DNA of 64,000 nt, taken from Thalassotalea crassostreae. Its GTDB lineage: Bacteria > Pseudomonadota > Gammaproteobacteria > Enterobacterales > Alteromonadaceae. Location: positions 2,480,001-2,544,000 of the forward strand of contig NZ_CP017689.1 of NCBI RefSeq assembly GCF_001831495.1, in the 5' to 3' direction. The position numbers and the translations under genes were made by a program. Position 1 is the first letter of the stretch; each line of letters opens with the position of its first letter. The notes below the pieces were generated by a model. It was not told where the DNA came from. It saw nothing but the letters and a program-made list of their open reading frames with translations, and searched no databases. Of this stretch, positions 18,210 through 26,214 are shown piece after piece.

Positions 18210-19121
18210 ATGCCACGCAAACCAAGATTATACATCGCTAATATGCCGCACTTAATACAAGTATGTGGCAATAACTTACAATCATGTTTTTACTGCTCCA
18301 ATGACTTTAACACCTACATCACAATACTTAATGCAAGCATAAATAAAACTAAGATAGCCCTACATGCCTTCGTTTTATTGGATAATCGCATTACGTTATT
18401 ATTAACACCAAGTGATGAAGACAGCATAGGTCGATTAATGCAGGTAGTGAGTAGCAGTTATGTTAAGTACTTTAATCGACGATATCAGCGCACGGGTTCA
18501 TTGTTCCAAGGAAGGCATAAATCATCAGTCATAGAGCCTAAGCAATTTTTACTATCAGCGATGCATTACATCGAGTATGCGCCGATTGTCAGTGGCATAT
18601 GCCACCAACTCATCGACTATCCGTGGTCGAGCTATGGGCAAAATGCACAGCATCAGATAAATGATTTGTGTTTAGATGTTAGTCCCCACCCTATCTACTT
18701 GATGCTCGCCGATGACAAGCTTAATCGCAAGAACTGTTATCAAAGCATAAGTACACTAATTGACTCTAAAACGTTGAGCGATTTTATTACTGAACGTCTA
18801 AGCCATAACTTCCCTATTGGCGACAGTCAATTTTTGCGAAGTTTAGCGTTAAACCATAACTTCTACTTTACCAAGATGAAGCCTGGCAGACCGAGAAAAC
18901 AGGCGATTTATCAGGGTGGTTTAGGCTCTGAAAACGGTCCTAAGTGCGGTTCTGAACAACGCTCTAGCAATGGCTCTAAGCAAAGCATTGAACTAGGCAA
19001 TAGACAACGCGTCCCTATCATTGTCCATGAACCTAATAACAATGATTTAAGCCCTGAAAAAGGCAATGTCAAAGGCACCGTAAAAATTACTTCAAAGGTT
19101 TTCGACTATACCGTGATATAA
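18210..19121 (+). CDS. RAYT-family (Y1/IS200-like) protein with degenerate catalytic motif
   Basis: A 303-aa protein with the REP-associated tyrosine transposase plan: MPRKPRLYIANMPHLIQVCG at the start, then SSYVKYFNRRYQRTGSLFQGRHKSS, then MHYIEYAPI and YPWSSYG. In active members the segment before LLLTP reads like MPNHVHLLLTP, where the two His form the HUH metal site. Here it reads LLDNRITLLLTP, so both His are gone. The Tyr-bearing block is kept. The protein may still bind REP hairpins but should not nick DNA by the usual chemistry. AAGGA precedes the ATG by about 8 nt. REP arrays begin 2.1 kb downstream. Confidence 0.8.
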   Translation: MPRKPRLYIANMPHLIQVCGNNLQSCFYCSNDFNTYITILNASINKTKIALHAFVLLDNRITLLLTPSDEDSIGRLMQVVSSSYVKYFNRRYQRTGSLFQGRHKSSVIEPKQFLLSAMHYIEYAPIVSGICHQLIDYPWSSYGQNAQHQINDLCLDVSPHPIYLMLADDKLNRKNCYQSISTLIDSKTLSDFITERLSHNFPIGDSQFLRSLALNHNFYFTKMKPGRPRKQAIYQGGLGSENGPKCGSEQRSSNGSKQSIELGNRQRVPIIVHEPNNNDLSPEKGNVKGTVKITSKVFDYTVI

Positions 19122-19244
19122 CAAGACATTACTTGCTATGAACAGCTTAAATCGAGCTAAAAATCGTATCCTTATAATGGCATTTAAGCGCACTTAAAAA
19201 ATGTAAATAAATTGCTAACAAACGACCTGGTTTTATTGAAAAAT

Positions 19245-19258
19245 ATGATTCAAATCAA
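19245..19258 (+). promoter_or_regulatory. Likely FNR site upstream of the first UspE-like gene
   Basis: ATGATTCAAATCAA matches TTGAT-N4-ATCAA at nine of ten positions. A TATGCT hexamer at 19280-19285 lies about 31 bp further on, close to the spacing of a class II FNR-activated promoter. The start codon is at 19316. Confidence 0.6.
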
Positions 19259-19315
19259 ACCGAACTTGTAAAAAGTGATTATGCTTAGACTATAAACATA
19301 AAACTCAGGTGAGCT

Positions 19316-20167
19316 ATGAACAAGATATTGGTTATCGCGGATGCAAGTATTGAAAAGAATATCGCTATAAGTGAAGGCGACAAGTTAGCTAAAGCTTATG
19401 ATGCAACCATGCACGTTGTCTATTTTTTCCATGAAGATTTACGTGGTTTAAGAGCAAAAGGTGAAGCGTTTAAACAAAGCATTCTTGCTAGACTTGACGA
19501 AAAAGCGAATGACCAATTGGCCGAATACGCCAATAACAATCGTTATACTTATGAAGTTGTTTGGGAAAAGCACGTAGACCAATGGACCATTGATTACTGC
19601 CAAAGCCATGATCCAATTATGGTATTAAAAACCGGCCATCGCAGTGAGCGACTATTCTATACGCCAACTGACTGGCAGCTTATTCGTTATTGCCCTGCTC
19701 CGGTGTTTTTATTATCGGAAGAAAAATGGAAGCGTGCCGATGACATCTTAGCGGCAGTGGATTTAAGCACCAAAATTGAAGACAAACAGGCACTTAACCA
19801 TACCATTTTAGCCAAAGCAAAAGAGTTGGCTACTAAACTCGATGTGAACGTTCAGGTATGTTACACCCCACTATTTTCAACGTTCTTAAGAGATCTTGGT
19901 TTGCAATACAAAGACGAAGTTGAAGTGGAAACTGAGAAAACCATGGCGCCGGTTATCGCAGAGCTTAGCGCACAATACCAAATACCGGTCGAGAACTTCC
20001 ACATAAAAGCCGGTAAACCAGAGCAAGTGATCCCATCAACAGCTGCCAAACTTCGCACAGGCATTGTGGTTATCGGTTCCGTTGGACGAAAAGAAAAATT
20101 ACTCGGTAGCACCGCAGAAAAAATCCTTGGTCTATTAAAAACCAACGTAATGGTGCTTAAACCCTAA
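19316..20167 (+). CDS. Tandem-domain universal stress protein (UspE-like)
   Basis: A 283-aa cytosolic protein made of two Usp domains. Domain 1 begins MNKILVIADASIEKNIAISE and ends near residue 140. Domain 2 ends with IVVIGSVGRKEKLLGSTAEK, the nucleotide-loop region of Usp folds. Two fused domains of this size are typical of UspE. The neighbouring gene at 20308 is a paralogue with the same plan (shared KTGHRSE.LFYTPTDW block). A good FNR-like site upstream suggests induction when oxygen falls. AGGTGA lies before the ATG. Confidence 0.88.
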   Translation: MNKILVIADASIEKNIAISEGDKLAKAYDATMHVVYFFHEDLRGLRAKGEAFKQSILARLDEKANDQLAEYANNNRYTYEVVWEKHVDQWTIDYCQSHDPIMVLKTGHRSERLFYTPTDWQLIRYCPAPVFLLSEEKWKRADDILAAVDLSTKIEDKQALNHTILAKAKELATKLDVNVQVCYTPLFSTFLRDLGLQYKDEVEVETEKTMAPVIAELSAQYQIPVENFHIKAGKPEQVIPSTAAKLRTGIVVIGSVGRKEKLLGSTAEKILGLLKTNVMVLKP

Positions 20168-20307
20168 CGTGGCATGAGCACGATAACACAAACATATAGG
20201 GCAAAATAAGTAGGGTCAGATCCACTTAATTAAAGCTCATTTAGCTATCTCGCTTAGATTTTCTCACAAATACTCACGCAAACAGACACAGTGAGAGGGA
20301 CAAAACA

Positions 20308-21168
20308 ATGAACACAATTTTAGTCATTAACGATTCACAAGAACAAGATTACACTGCCATTAAACAGGCAGCAGATTTAGCCAAAGCCTACAAAGCAAAA
20401 TTACATATCGTCAGTTTTTGCTATCACAACCTTCGCGGCGTGGTTGATATTGAAGAAGCGAAAGCGCGCATCGTTCAAGATCACCATGAAATTGCCGCGA
20501 ATAAACTCGTGAACACCTTACAAGGCGTTGCTGACTATGATTTTGAAACGGTTTGGGAAAAGAACGTTGCGCCTTGGGTTAATAAATATGTGACCGACTT
20601 TAAACCGACAATGGTCATCAAAACAGGCCATCGCAGTGAAGCGCTCTTTTATACGCCAACGGATTGGCATTTGTTAAGAGAATGTCCAGCTCCGGTGTAC
20701 ATAGCCGCTAACAAAAAATGGCATAAAGCAAATACTGTACTGGCAACCATTGATATTGAAACATTGATGCCAGACAAGAAGCAACTTAATGAAAAGATAT
20801 TGGAGCACGCAAGCATATTAGCCAAGCAATTAAATACAGAATTACACGTATGCTATGCAGTGCCGATTACTCCGATCCTTCGCAAATTAGGCATTCACAA
20901 CAAAGAGAAAATGGAATCTGATTATCGTGCGGATCTTGGTGATGTGCTCAAGCTCATTGCAACGAGTTTTGGCATTGATATTAACAATATTCATATCAAA
21001 GCCGGCCAAGTAGACAAAGTGATCACGTCTGTGGCTGCAGATTGCAAGGCCAGCATTGTTGTTACCGGTACAGTGGGCAGAAAAGGTCTTGAGCAGAAGA
21101 TCATCGGTAATACCGCTGAGAGCATCTTGAGCTTATTAAAAACCGATGTGTTGGCGCTGAAGCCTTAA
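20308..21168 (+). CDS. Tandem-domain universal stress protein, paralogue of the preceding gene
   Basis: A 286-aa two-domain Usp protein. It shares with its neighbour the WEKNVAPW/WEKHVDQW region, the KTGHRSEALFYTPTDWHLLR block and the C-terminal VVTGTVGRKG...IIGNTAESIL loop, so the pair arose by duplication. The 140-bp gap contains no second FNR site or clear terminator. It could be read through from the first gene or have its own promoter. GAGAGGG lies 7 nt before the ATG. Confidence 0.88.
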   Translation: MNTILVINDSQEQDYTAIKQAADLAKAYKAKLHIVSFCYHNLRGVVDIEEAKARIVQDHHEIAANKLVNTLQGVADYDFETVWEKNVAPWVNKYVTDFKPTMVIKTGHRSEALFYTPTDWHLLRECPAPVYIAANKKWHKANTVLATIDIETLMPDKKQLNEKILEHASILAKQLNTELHVCYAVPITPILRKLGIHNKEKMESDYRADLGDVLKLIATSFGIDINNIHIKAGQVDKVITSVAADCKASIVVTGTVGRKGLEQKIIGNTAESILSLLKTDVLALKP

Positions 21169-21244
21169 TACGAGGTTTATGGACAGTGTTTCCGTCATTA
21201 CGTCCCACGACGTCAACTTATCGTATCCTAAACCTTAATCAACT

Positions 21245-21365
21245 CCCTGAATTTATTTCAGGGTCTCAGGATAATTCACAAGCACCATTTCGACTCCCTG
21301 AATTTATTTCAGGGTCTCAGGAGAATTCACAAGCACCATTTCGACTCCCTGAATTTATTTCAGGG
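21245..21365. repeat. REP-like palindromes in a 51-bp tandem (three copies)
   Basis: CCCTGAATTTATTTCAGGG, a 7-bp stem with a short AT loop flanked by CGACT and TCTC, occurs at 21245, 21296 and 21347. The 51-bp spacing is exact, with an identical spacer (AGAATTCACAAGCACCATTT type). A second palindrome type, CTGAAACAAGTTCAG, follows near 21390. The two types together look like a BIME-style composite. Confidence 0.9.
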
Positions 21366-21545
21366 TCTCTCCTCAAGCCAGACAGATACTGAAACAAGTT
21401 CAGCAAATCACGGTTTGGTTCAGCAAGTCTAGGTTTAGCTCTGTAATTTAACTCTCTATCTCGACTCCCTGAATTTATTTCAGGGTCTCAGGAGAATTCA
21501 CAAGCACCATTTCGACTCCCTAATTTATTTCAGGGTCTCAATAAA

Positions 21546-21833
21546 CTAAATCAACGTATTACACAAATCATCCCAGTGAGGATTAACCTTCTCGATCAAG
21601 TTTATCTTCCACTGTCGGCGCCAATTCTTGAGCTGTTTCTCTCGCGTAAGCGCATCATAGAATGTATCAAACAATTCGAAATAAACTAATTTGTCCAAGT
21701 TATATCTTTTAGAAAAGCTTCCGGTAACTTTGAAGCGGTGTTGGTCAATTCGATTTTCTAAATTACTGGTCGCTCCAATATATAGAGTTCCATTAGGTTT
21801 ATTGGTGAGAATATATATCGCAGCTTTGTTCAT
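21546..21833 (-). CDS. Small GIY-YIG nuclease, copy 1
   Basis: A 95-aa protein that is a bare GIY-YIG domain. AIYILTN supplies the GIY strand, LYIG (17-20) the YIG strand, then Arg28 and His32, and Glu65 in LTREKQLKNW is the metal ligand. All catalytic positions look intact. Related one-domain proteins (often labelled excinuclease-C-like) have no firm function. It lies inside REP arrays, and its translation is identical to that of the gene at 22088. Confidence 0.85.
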   Translation of the reverse strand: MNKAAIYILTNKPNGTLYIGATSNLENRIDQHRFKVTGSFSKRYNLDKLVYFELFDTFYDALTREKQLKNWRRQWKINLIEKVNPHWDDLCNTLI

Positions 21834-22087
21834 ATTGAATTCCTTTTCAATTGATTGAATCCAAAGTATAGATGCTTTTTCATGAGATACTGAAACAAGT
21901 TCAGCAAGTCGAATTTTGGTTCAGCAAATCACGGTTTGGTTCAGCACGTCTAATTTGGGTTCAGAAAATCTAGGTTTAGCTCTGTAATTTAACTCTCTAT
22001 CTCGACTCCCTGAATTTATTTCAGGGTCTCAGAAGAATTCACAAGCACCATTTCGACTCCCTGAATTTATTTCAGGGTCTCAATAAA

Positions 22088-22375
22088 CTAAATCAACGTA
22101 TTACACAAATCATCCCAGTGAGGATTAACCTTCTCGATCAAGTTTATCTTCCACTGTCGGCGCCAATTCTTGAGCTGTTTCTCTCGCGTAAGCGCATCAT
22201 AGAATGTATCAAACAATTCGAAATAAACTAATTTGTCCAAGTTATATCTTTTAGAAAAGCTTCCGGTAACTTTGAAACGGTGTTGGTCAATTCGATTTTC
22301 TAAATTACTGGTCGCTCCAATATATAGAGTTCCATTAGGTTTATTGGTGAGAATATATATCGCAGCTTTGTTCAT
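22088..22375 (-). CDS. Small GIY-YIG nuclease, copy 2 (identical protein)
   Basis: The second copy of the 95-aa GIY-YIG domain, identical in protein sequence to the one at 21546 and placed in the second unit of the 542-bp tandem duplication. The GIY-YIG residues Tyr7, Tyr18-Ile-Gly20, Arg28 and Glu65 are kept. The flanking REP palindromes are duplicated with it, so gene and repeats behave as one unit. Confidence 0.85.
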   Translation of the reverse strand: MNKAAIYILTNKPNGTLYIGATSNLENRIDQHRFKVTGSFSKRYNLDKLVYFELFDTFYDALTREKQLKNWRRQWKINLIEKVNPHWDDLCNTLI

Positions 22376-22584
22376 ATTGAATTCCTTTTCAATTGATTGA
22401 ATCCAAAGTATAGATGCTTTTTCATGAGATACTGAAACAAGTTCAGCAAGTCGAATTTTGGTTCAGCAAATCTAGGTTTGGTTCAGCACGTCTAATTTGG
22501 GTTCAGAAAATCTAGGTTTAGCTCTGTAATTTAACTCTCTATCTCGACTCCCTGAATTTATTTCAGGGTCTTTTCTCAAGCCAG

Positions 22585-22700
22585 ACCGATACTGAAACAA
22601 GTTCAGCAAATCACGGTTTGGTTCAGCAAATCACGGTTTGGTTCCGCAAGTCGAAGTGTGGTTCAGCAAATCGAAGTATGCTTCAGAAAGTCGAGGAATG
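22585..22700. repeat. Array of GTTCAGCAAATC-type repeats
   Basis: After a CTGAAACAAGTTCAG hairpin, units of about 21 bp (GTTCAGCAAATCACGGTTTG and variants such as TCGAAGTGTG) follow head to tail. Shorter runs occur at 21395-21435, 21895-21975 and 22440-22515. The unit resembles the right half of the hairpin repeated without its left half. Confidence 0.75.
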
Positions 22701-22844
22701 ATTTCGAATATCAAGAATAATTCCATTAATACTGGAATCGATTCGACTATATACATCACAATAATACTGGTCTCAGAGTCCATTAAATAGAGCCCATTAT
22801 ATACAAAGCTTAATAACTTGCTGATTACAGATCTATCAGGCATA

Positions 22845-22873
22845 AAAAAACGTCGGAATTACCGACGTTTTTT
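22845..22873. terminator. Terminator of the ExbB/ExbD/TonB-like cluster
   Basis: AAAAAACGTCGG and CCGACGTTTTTT form a 12-bp stem round a 5-nt loop. It lies 35 bp after the stop of the last gene of the minus-strand cluster. Confidence 0.9.
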
Positions 22874-22907
22874 GTGTTTAGAACCTAACTCCTATCGCTG
22901 CTTTATC

Positions 22908-23852
22908 TTAGAACGGGAAGAAGTTGAAAGTGTATTTCGTTTCAATTTCATTCACATCCATGGCGCCGAAGTTAATCAGCTTAATACGAGCAATTAGTTT
23001 GCTTGCAAAGTCATCATAGTCGATATCGCTGCTGATGATTTTCACATCTTTAACACTACCATTTGGCATGATCACCAATGACACGACTACTTTACCTTCT
23101 AGGCCTGGGTCTTGACGAAGAGCACGGCGATAGATTGAGTAAATCGCACCTTTGTTCTTATCAAATACCTGACGTACCGATTCAGTAGTACGGTTACCGC
23201 TAGCAATTTCAGATGCCGTTTGCTCTGAGACTTCATCAGCGCCGCCTTCAGTTGCTACTTTTGCAGTAAACGCTGTTGTATCACGACCTTCAAGTTCGCC
23301 GCCACCGCCAACATCTGACGATAAGCTTGAGCTTTTAACACCACCACTGGTGCTTGTCGCTTTGCCACCTAACAAAACACGCTCTGTAGTTTCAGCTTCA
23401 CCAGCACCTTCCATCAGCTCAGTTTTACCAAGCTTATCAACATCAACCGTTTCACGCATCGCGCTCAACTCGTCAGATAAAGCTAACAAGCCAGAGCTCT
23501 TCGCTTTCTCTTTGGCGTTTTGCTGTTTTTCTTGCTCGCTTAATTCAGGCTTAACTTCTGGCTCTTTTTCGACCTCTTCTTCAACCTTCTCTTCTTCGAC
23601 AACTTCTGGCTCTGGCGGAAGTTCTGGTTCAGGCTCTGGCGGCACAACTTCAACTTTTCTTTCAAGTATTTTTACCAACTGCGGAGGGATTTTTTCAATC
23701 TCTTCACGAGTTTTTTCCGGTAAAGTCACGATCGATACGATAAAAGTAAAAATAAGCGTTGCGACTAAAAATACAACAATTATACGATTAAAGGTTTTGT
23801 TATCTTCTGCAGCATTCCATTTTGGCATAGCATTTTTATCGATTTTACTCAC
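22908..23852 (-). CDS. TonB-like energy-transducing protein with AgmX/PglI-type C-terminal domain
   Basis: A 314-aa protein. It has a short cytoplasmic start, one membrane helix (about residues 24-45, RIIVVFLVATLIFTFIVSIV), a Pro/Glu/Val-rich periplasmic stretch (66-105) and a low-complexity Gly/Ser/Thr linker. The C-terminal domain (225-314) runs VRQVFDKNKGAIYSIYRRAL, then LEGKVVVSLVIMPNGSVKDV. This domain is shared by TonB-like proteins and by the myxobacterial gliding proteins AgmX and PglI. Its start overlaps the upstream ExbD gene by 4 nt. It would carry the motion of the ExbB/ExbD motor across the periplasm to the outer-membrane parts encoded upstream. Confidence 0.88.
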   Translation of the reverse strand: MSKIDKNAMPKWNAAEDNKTFNRIIVVFLVATLIFTFIVSIVTLPEKTREEIEKIPPQLVKILERKVEVVPPEPEPELPPEPEVVEEEKVEEEVEKEPEVKPELSEQEKQQNAKEKAKSSGLLALSDELSAMRETVDVDKLGKTELMEGAGEAETTERVLLGGKATSTSGGVKSSSLSSDVGGGGELEGRDTTAFTAKVATEGGADEVSEQTASEIASGNRTTESVRQVFDKNKGAIYSIYRRALRQDPGLEGKVVVSLVIMPNGSVKDVKIISSDIDYDDFASKLIARIKLINFGAMDVNEIETKYTFNFFPF

Positions 23853-24415
23853 GATGCATTTGCCTCCACGTCATTAGCTGCTGCATTGCTATTTTGCTCG
23901 ATGATTTCTTCATCGCTTGCGCCATACATTTGCTCAACTGCTAATGAGATATTGGTATATCCTGCTTGTGCCGATGTTTGCATGATTTTTTTCAATAATG
24001 CATATTCAACACTCTTATCCGCCATGATATTAATCGAACGGCCATTTTCTAACTCATATTGAGTTAAATTAGGACGTTTTGATTTTTGATATTCAAGTTC
24101 AGTGGTTAGTTTTTCAATAACGACCGACTCACTATTTACCACTTCTTCAACGCTGATAATTTTACGACCTTGTAAAATCACATTTTTGCGATTGATAGTT
24201 AACATCAAATTATCTTCAGCAGCCTCTTTAGATAAAGACTCAGGTAACTTAATATCTTTGTTGTTTTGCAACACTTGCACATCTGAGGCATTTACCATTA
24301 AGAAGAAAACTAAAATGGTAAAGATATCCATCAATGACACTAAACTCAGCTTAGAGGTTTTATTCATTCGCTGATGGTGTCTCGCCATACGCTTGGCTCT
24401 TACAGACTGCTTCAT
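23849..24415 (-). CDS. ExbD/TolR-family motor protein (canonical Asp present)
   Basis: A 188-aa protein with a basic cytoplasmic N-terminus, one membrane helix (LSLVSLMDIFTILVFFLMVN) and a periplasmic domain. Asp30 in the helix sits where ExbD Asp25/TolR Asp23 carries protons. It is the second of two ExbD-type proteins, and both its ends overlap neighbours by 4 nt (ATGA), so it is translated as part of a coupled unit with the other ExbD and the TonB-like protein. Confidence 0.9.
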   Translation of the reverse strand: MKQSVRAKRMARHHQRMNKTSKLSLVSLMDIFTILVFFLMVNASDVQVLQNNKDIKLPESLSKEAAEDNLMLTINRKNVILQGRKIISVEEVVNSESVVIEKLTTELEYQKSKRPNLTQYELENGRSINIMADKSVEYALLKKIMQTSAQAGYTNISLAVEQMYGASDEEIIEQNSNAAANDVEANAS

Positions 24416-24975
24416 TGAGAACCTCCTTGGCTTGCTTGCCCCACGGCTTCTACTAGTTCAGCATTTTTAACGTTTGGCGCATCACCTAAAGAGATATCAG
24501 GAAACAATTCAGCATCAACCACTGACGCTGCCACAACTGCTTTATAAGAGCGGGCATTATCCATTAAAGTGACAATACTTTGATAATCGATTTCTGGTTC
24601 AAGTAACAACGATAAATCGCGTTTTTCAATGCCCTGCTGTGCTAATAATTGCTTCACTTGCTTCAATGTTGCCACTAAAGTTTTGTAATCGTAACCATCG
24701 GCAGTTGAAGGTATGGTTTTTAGCAAATATGTTTGCGGGTAATACACTTCAATCTGATCCTTGCGAACCATGACTTCTAATTGTTTTACCTCGTCACTAT
24801 CTGTCTCAGCCTGCAAGGCTGGATCAGTCAACTCAGGTAACTTAAGATCGAGAACGGTAATATGTGAAAATACCATCATCATCAAAAGCACAGGCACAAG
24901 TACGATCATCAAGTTCATAAATGACGTGATGTCTAACTCAGCCTCCTGACGTTTGATACGGGGTTTTCTTAACAT
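24412..24975 (-). CDS. ExbD/TolR-family protein with Asn in place of the proton-carrying Asp
   Basis: A 187-aa single-span protein. The membrane segment reads ELDITSFMNLMIVLVPVLLM; aligned with ExbD (PLVDVMLVLLIIF) the key Asp is replaced by Asn21. A long periplasmic domain follows. With the partner ExbD at 23849, which keeps the Asp, this suggests a mixed motor in which only one type of subunit is protonated. AGGTAG lies 6-7 nt before the ATG, and the gene follows exbB by 14 nt. Confidence 0.88.
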   Translation of the reverse strand: MLRKPRIKRQEAELDITSFMNLMIVLVPVLLMMMVFSHITVLDLKLPELTDPALQAETDSDEVKQLEVMVRKDQIEVYYPQTYLLKTIPSTADGYDYKTLVATLKQVKQLLAQQGIEKRDLSLLLEPEIDYQSIVTLMDNARSYKAVVAASVVDAELFPDISLGDAPNVKNAELVEAVGQASQGGSQ

Positions 24976-24989
24976 AATATCTACCTAAA

Positions 24990-25640
24990 TTAATCTGTAG
25001 AGCGTGATTTAGCAGCAACAGTGTTGTTTTTGCTAATGATGTTTAAGAATTTCACACCAGCCATTTCTAAGTTATCGACGATTTCAGTTGTCTTAGTTTG
25101 TAAGACTGAATGACAAAGCAATAATGGAATTGCTGCAATCAAACCAAATGCTGTTGTGTTCATCGCAACAGAGATTGATTGTGATAATAATGACGCTTTC
25201 TCAGCAGGATCAGCACTTGCTACGGCAGAGAATGCAGCGATCAGACCAATGATAGTACCAAGTAGACCTAACAAGGTAGAGATGTTTGCTAACGTTGCTA
25301 AGTACGACGTACGTTTTTCTAAACGCGGCAATGTTTCCATTACACCTTCTTCCATTGCAAATTCAATTTCATCACGACGTGGTGTCTGCTGCATGCGATT
25401 TACACCCGCTTTGAAGATTTGTGAAATCGCCGCGCTATCGTTTAATTTTGCGATGCCGTCAAAATCAAGATTTTGTAGCATTGGCGTGATGTTATTCATC
25501 GCAGCGCCATTTTGCTTAGACATTTTAAATAGGTAAATTGCACGCTCAACGGCAATTGCTAAACCAATTGCTAATACGATGGCAATTGGAAACATGAAGG
25601 TGCCACCTTCTTGGAAAAAACGGATAATTGTATCAAACAT
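24990..25640 (-). CDS. ExbB/TolQ/MotA-family proton channel protein
   Basis: A 216-aa inner-membrane protein with three helices. The first is FMFPIAIVLAIGLAIAVERA. The last two hold the family core (LATLANISTLLGLLGTIIGL and ISVAMNTTAFGLIAAIPLLL), including the small and Thr residues that line the proton path in TolQ/ExbB. It forms the stator ring around the two ExbD-type proteins encoded directly downstream. Confidence 0.93.
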   Translation of the reverse strand: MFDTIIRFFQEGGTFMFPIAIVLAIGLAIAVERAIYLFKMSKQNGAAMNNITPMLQNLDFDGIAKLNDSAAISQIFKAGVNRMQQTPRRDEIEFAMEEGVMETLPRLEKRTSYLATLANISTLLGLLGTIIGLIAAFSAVASADPAEKASLLSQSISVAMNTTAFGLIAAIPLLLCHSVLQTKTTEIVDNLEMAGVKFLNIISKNNTVAAKSRSTD

Positions 25641-25740
25641 AGGGTCCTACCTTTTTATTATAATGTTTTGTATAAAGTTAAAAATTTGGTTAAAAATTCG
25701 GTTAAAAATTAATTCTGTTTAGCTTATAAAGCTAAAAATG

Positions 25741-26214
25741 CTATTGCTGTTTTGATTGTTCGTGGTATGCATGCTCGCGCTGCAAACTCTCTACTTCAAT
25801 CGGCTTAAATGTCATTTCAATTTTGCTGTTAATTGGCTTCGATGAAACCGGTTTTTGATCCGCTTTCTGCCATGGCACAATTGACAACACTTTAGGTTGT
25901 TCTTTATCACCGACAATGGTTGACTCAAGCGTGATCACAGCGCGCTTAGGCTTAGCATTTTTAAGTGCTTGCTCATCGGCTAACGCGGCATCATCGGTTT
26001 CGCCACTGCCATCTTCATCAATTAAATCTTCTGCATTGGCCATGTTTTCATGCACAACTTCAGAGTTAGCAACTTCAACATTAGTTTCTTCAGCTTGTTC
26101 GCTTTGCGCTACCGCCATAGGTACAAACAAACCAGACACACTAATACTTAATGCAAATAGCACTGAGTTTTTTGACACTAACAGATTCGAAAAATTAGGT
26201 TTATTCACCGCCAT
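25741..26214 (-). CDS. Exported protein of unknown function in the envelope-machine cluster
   Basis: Read from the ATG at 26214 it is a 157-aa protein with a signal peptide (MAVNKPNFSNLLVSKNSVLF then ALSISVSGLFVPMAVAQ). An acidic Glu/Asp/Ala region follows, and a C-terminal part with KRAVITLESTIVGDKEQPKV, likely beta-rich. A longer reading would need a TTG at 26268. It overlaps the lipoprotein gene upstream by 14 nt. I do not recognise a domain. Its place between the TPR lipoproteins and exbB suggests a periplasmic part of the same complex. Confidence 0.7.
   Translation of the reverse strand: MAVNKPNFSNLLVSKNSVLFALSISVSGLFVPMAVAQSEQAEETNVEVANSEVVHENMANAEDLIDEDGSGETDDAALADEQALKNAKPKRAVITLESTIVGDKEQPKVLSIVPWQKADQKPVSSKPINSKIEMTFKPIEVESLQREHAYHEQSKQQ

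Larger units (their letters stand above)
21431..22568. repeat. 542-bp tandem duplication carrying a GIY-YIG gene and REP elements
   Basis: The stretch beginning AGGTTTAGCTCTGTAATTTA recurs at 21431, 21972 and 22514, a period of 541-542 bp. Each full unit holds two CCCTGAA...TTCAGGG palindromes, a 95-codon GIY-YIG gene and several GTTCAGCAAATC-type repeats. The third copy is only the leading edge. I see a single-base difference inside the genes (GAAGCGG against GAAACGG), so the duplication is recent or kept uniform by conversion. Confidence 0.9.

Noticed and set aside
23350..23877. 175-aa Ser/Thr-rich frame on the plus strand
   Set aside because: It is the antisense shadow of the TonB-like and ExbD genes, with no start signal.
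22908..25640. TonB-ExbBD iron uptake system
   Set aside because: No TonB-dependent receptor, siderophore gene or Fur-like box was found; the TPR, SH3 and barrel genes point to another role.
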